The notes under the pieces: model-generated | Database searches by the model: none | What the model saw: only the letters and a program-made list of their open reading frames with translations | What the model was told of the DNA's origin: nothing | Origin: Legionella maceachernii | Lineage (GTDB): Bacteria; Pseudomonadota; Gammaproteobacteria; Legionellales; Legionellaceae | DNA length: 64,000 nt | Direction of reading: 5' to 3' | NCBI RefSeq assembly: GCF_900167045.1 | Contig: NZ_FUXJ01000007.1 | Coordinates: 1 to 64,000 of the forward strand | Shown here: one piece after another, positions 61,915-64,000 of the stretch | Position numbering within the stretch: position 1 is the first letter of the stretch | How the letters are laid out: every line of letters begins with the position of its first letter | Program-made: the position numbers and the translations under genes

Positions 61915-64000
61915 TTAGCGGACAACAGGCCCTGTATCATCGCTGGCTATTCTTTCTACCTTAATGGATTCGGTTGGCACAACCGCTGGCAAGCTGGAGA
62001 AGATGAGCGACAATTTCGAAAGAGACTCTTTCATAGCAGTGAGAGCATTCTTTATATCGGTAAGTGAATTCTGAAGGTTGTGGTATAAAGGCAACAGACC
62101 CGATGATTTACCAGCCGTCAGCTTGCTGTATTTCCTTTGAAAAGTTTGGAGTTCGCTGATTAATGTGCTTTGAGTATTTTCAAGATCTTTTAGCCAGTTA
62201 GGAATTTGACTGCCTCTAGTATAGTGGGTCCCTTGCAGTTTCTTTTGTACATCATAGAGTTCGCTTTGCTTTCTAATCATGGTAAGGCAATCATGCAGGT
62301 ATTCAATCATGTGTTTTTTGAAAGTTTCGTAGTCAATCGCTTTAAGGTCAATATGCTTACTTAGGGTGGTAATGTTATCCACATAGTGGGTAATGCTTTG
62401 GCTTTGCTGGATACGTCTATCTTTTGATTTTTTTAAGTACTCTTTGGTTTCAAGGTCCACTTGCTTACCTAAAGTAATAATCTCGCTATCGAATTGTAAT
62501 GCGTTAAGAAATCCATTCAAATCATTGCTATCTTCCTTGATTTGATCAACGCTATTCAGAATCTTTTCTTGCAATGGAGTAGGAAGCTCTTTAAGGGTAA
62601 GAAGTTTTTTTATTTCAAGTTCATAGAATTGAATCATCTGGATAAATTCCAGCGATTGAACTTCATTGAGATTTCTTTCATGGATATAGCGTTTAAGATC
62701 GGCAATCAAGATTTTATAGAATGTAATGGAATCTATGGTCTGTTTTCGATTGGCTGCTAATGCAGGCATCAAAGGATGATTAGTCGAGGAAAATAGAGGA
62801 TGTACTAAGGCGGGGCCATTTTCTCCCCTGACGATGACGGAAGCGCCATACTTGATTAAGACAGAGAGGCAATCCACCATTGGCGTAGCGCCAGAGTCTT
62901 TACTAAAGCAGTAATGGACTGCTGATGGATAAAGTATCCCTCTAATAGTTAAGGGCTGGTTATTAAGAGCAAGGTCGCAATTTTCAAGAATAAAATCGAG
63001 CAATTCGTGGTTTCTTTCCCTCAAAGCCTGAGTAAAATGTTGAAGGTTTAAAAGGTAATGGAAAGCACGGAGATTTTTCGCTAAACCAAATTCATTTTCC
63101 TTTAATAAAGTATTCAATAAAGCTTTTCCTGTTAGATGGACCTCATCGTGAAGTGTTTTTAAGTTCTTTAAAACTGCTAATGAAGTGGGCTGGGAATTGC
63201 TTTCTAATTCCAATTCAAGTGCTAATCCACAGAGACGAGAATTAAGATCGGTGAGAGTTATTGTTTGCTCAATACGAGATAACGTGCCTAATTGGGCAAA
63301 CCGTGTAGCTAACTCTTGCAATTCTTTCGCATAATTGGTGGGGGAAACCGTTTTTTCTGTTTTATTAGGCTTTCGGAATAGCATGTTCCTATGGGCTAAA
63401 GCGCGATTATTTCCACGAGAAGGGGCAAGCGAGTCTGAGGTTGAATTTTGTATGTCGTGGCTTATTTTCGCTTTTTCTTTTTTAATTCCACTCATTTTTT
63501 TTACTAATTCACTGACAAAACGACTAATGTGTTCATATTGTTGATGTCTTACGAGTGGCGTTAATAGAGCCGCTTTTCTTTGTACTTTATTTAAGGCTTG
63601 AATGTAGGCTTGAGGATCATCTCCTAAATTATCTGCTAGTGCCGCAGCTTGATTTTCTAGCGCATTATAACTGTCTTCTAATGACGAAATTTTACGTGCC
63701 AATTGTGCTCTTAACTCTCTCATAATCATTTCGACGTTAGAGATTGCTAAATCGATAAATTGCCCCTCAAGTTGGTCAGCTTTTACAGGGCTAAACGTTT
63801 TGGTATTTTCATCTTGAGCACAAAAAATAGGGGGCATTGTTCGTTGGTCATTATGATCAAAATACACGTGTAATTGATACATTTTGCCCGCTTCATCATG
63901 AAAATAAGCAGTATAGTGGTATTGGCTGAGTGTTGGATTATCTGCTTTTTCAGTCTCATAGACACTGATATGATGATTGATTAATTGATACCGCTGACTG
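61915..64000 (-). CDS. Putative Dot/Icm effector, coiled-coil with ankyrin-like part (N-terminus beyond window)
   Basis: The frame is open from the stop at 61915 to the window edge, so at least 695 residues are visible and the real start lies beyond 64000. An internal Met at 63882 is not a convincing start, because the sequence before it is coding-like (SVYETEKADNPTLSQYHYTA). Long coiled-coil segments dominate (VEMIMRELRAQLARKISSLE, and QLYDVQKKL-type stretches). An ankyrin-like helix pair is at MVDCLSVLIKYGASVIVRGE. No membrane segment or enzyme motif is visible. Architecture and genus suggest a secreted effector; the function is unknown. Confidence 0.6.
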   Translation of the reverse strand, partial: SQRYQLINHHISVYETEKADNPTLSQYHYTAYFHDEAGKMYQLHVYFDHNDQRTMPPIFCAQDENTKTFSPVKADQLEGQFIDLAISNVEMIMRELRAQLARKISSLEDSYNALENQAAALADNLGDDPQAYIQALNKVQRKAALLTPLVRHQQYEHISRFVSELVKKMSGIKKEKAKISHDIQNSTSDSLAPSRGNNRALAHRNMLFRKPNKTEKTVSPTNYAKELQELATRFAQLGTLSRIEQTITLTDLNSRLCGLALELELESNSQPTSLAVLKNLKTLHDEVHLTGKALLNTLLKENEFGLAKNLRAFHYLLNLQHFTQALRERNHELLDFILENCDLALNNQPLTIRGILYPSAVHYCFSKDSGATPMVDCLSVLIKYGASVIVRGENGPALVHPLFSSTNHPLMPALAANRKQTIDSITFYKILIADLKRYIHERNLNEVQSLEFIQMIQFYELEIKKLLTLKELPTPLQEKILNSVDQIKEDSNDLNGFLNALQFDSEIITLGKQVDLETKEYLKKSKDRRIQQSQSITHYVDNITTLSKHIDLKAIDYETFKKHMIEYLHDCLTMIRKQSELYDVQKKLQGTHYTRGSQIPNWLKDLENTQSTLISELQTFQRKYSKLTAGKSSGLLPLYHNLQNSLTDIKNALTAMKESLSKLSLIFSSLPAVVPTESIKVERIASDDTGPVVR

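Overview
The window looks like a Legionella chromosome segment. It is AT-rich gammaproteobacterial DNA. It carries the legiolysin-type 4-hydroxyphenylpyruvate dioxygenase, several large eukaryote-like proteins of the Dot/Icm-effector type (F-box plus ankyrin repeats, Ras-like GTPase, long helical proteins) and ordinary core genes (dnaB, alr, lipA, asnS, rpe, nadE, lolCD). The genus is inferred from gene content; the species cannot be read from the sequence.

Region 1 (1-12,147) is accessory DNA stacked on the 3' end of an intact tRNA-Phe gene (12,072-12,147, minus strand). Two further copies of the tRNA 3' end, at 931-976 and 2,291-2,335, mark old attachment junctions. The outer segment (about 930-2,290) holds a RelE/HigB-like toxin-antitoxin pair and ISL3 transposase debris; a dead Tn5-like transposase lies beyond it. 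The inner segment (about 2,290-12,118, about 9.8 kb) has the layout of a P4/PICI-like satellite or small integrative element: a frameshifted tyrosine integrase, a DUF4062-GHKL ATPase protein with a VTGE repeat, an AlpA-like excisionase behind a near-consensus promoter and a nested palindrome, a DUF927 replication helicase flanked by TGGGACA repeats, a 1.1-kb non-coding block with three strong hairpins, and a cargo of four unfamiliar genes. One cargo product looks like a Pycsar-type nucleotide cyclase. This is the best place in the window to look for an undescribed, probably anti-phage, function.

Region 2 (12,380-24,740) is mostly housekeeping: an FAD monooxygenase, yggX-psuG, a PilZ protein, a TraX-like membrane protein, a patatin phospholipase, asnC, a PhaC-like hydrolase flanked by DnaA-box-like clusters, lolCD and asnS. 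Region 3 (24,800-36,320) has a 956-residue putative effector with two RNxxxH motifs, the aromatic amino-acid degradation cluster (amino-acid dehydrogenase, O-methyltransferase, hpd, fumarylacetoacetase family, maiA), an exported protein overlapping ugpQ-ugpB, and a Nudix hydrolase.

Region 4 (36,350-47,510) has a Ras-like GTPase with a C-terminal membrane hairpin, a 987-residue F-box/ankyrin protein, an array of six 90-bp hairpin repeats, slt, rpe, two tandem outer-membrane barrels, nadE and a 170-bp palindromic MITE-like element. Region 5 (47,570-64,000) carries a SWIM-SNF2 helicase, a DUF2147 protein, dnaB-alr, a glycine-zipper lipoprotein, a 757-residue putative effector behind a PmrA-like box, a CBS protein, a thioredoxin/DsbD-like membrane protein overlapping a CDGSH protein, lipA, manC, and a last putative effector whose start lies beyond the window.
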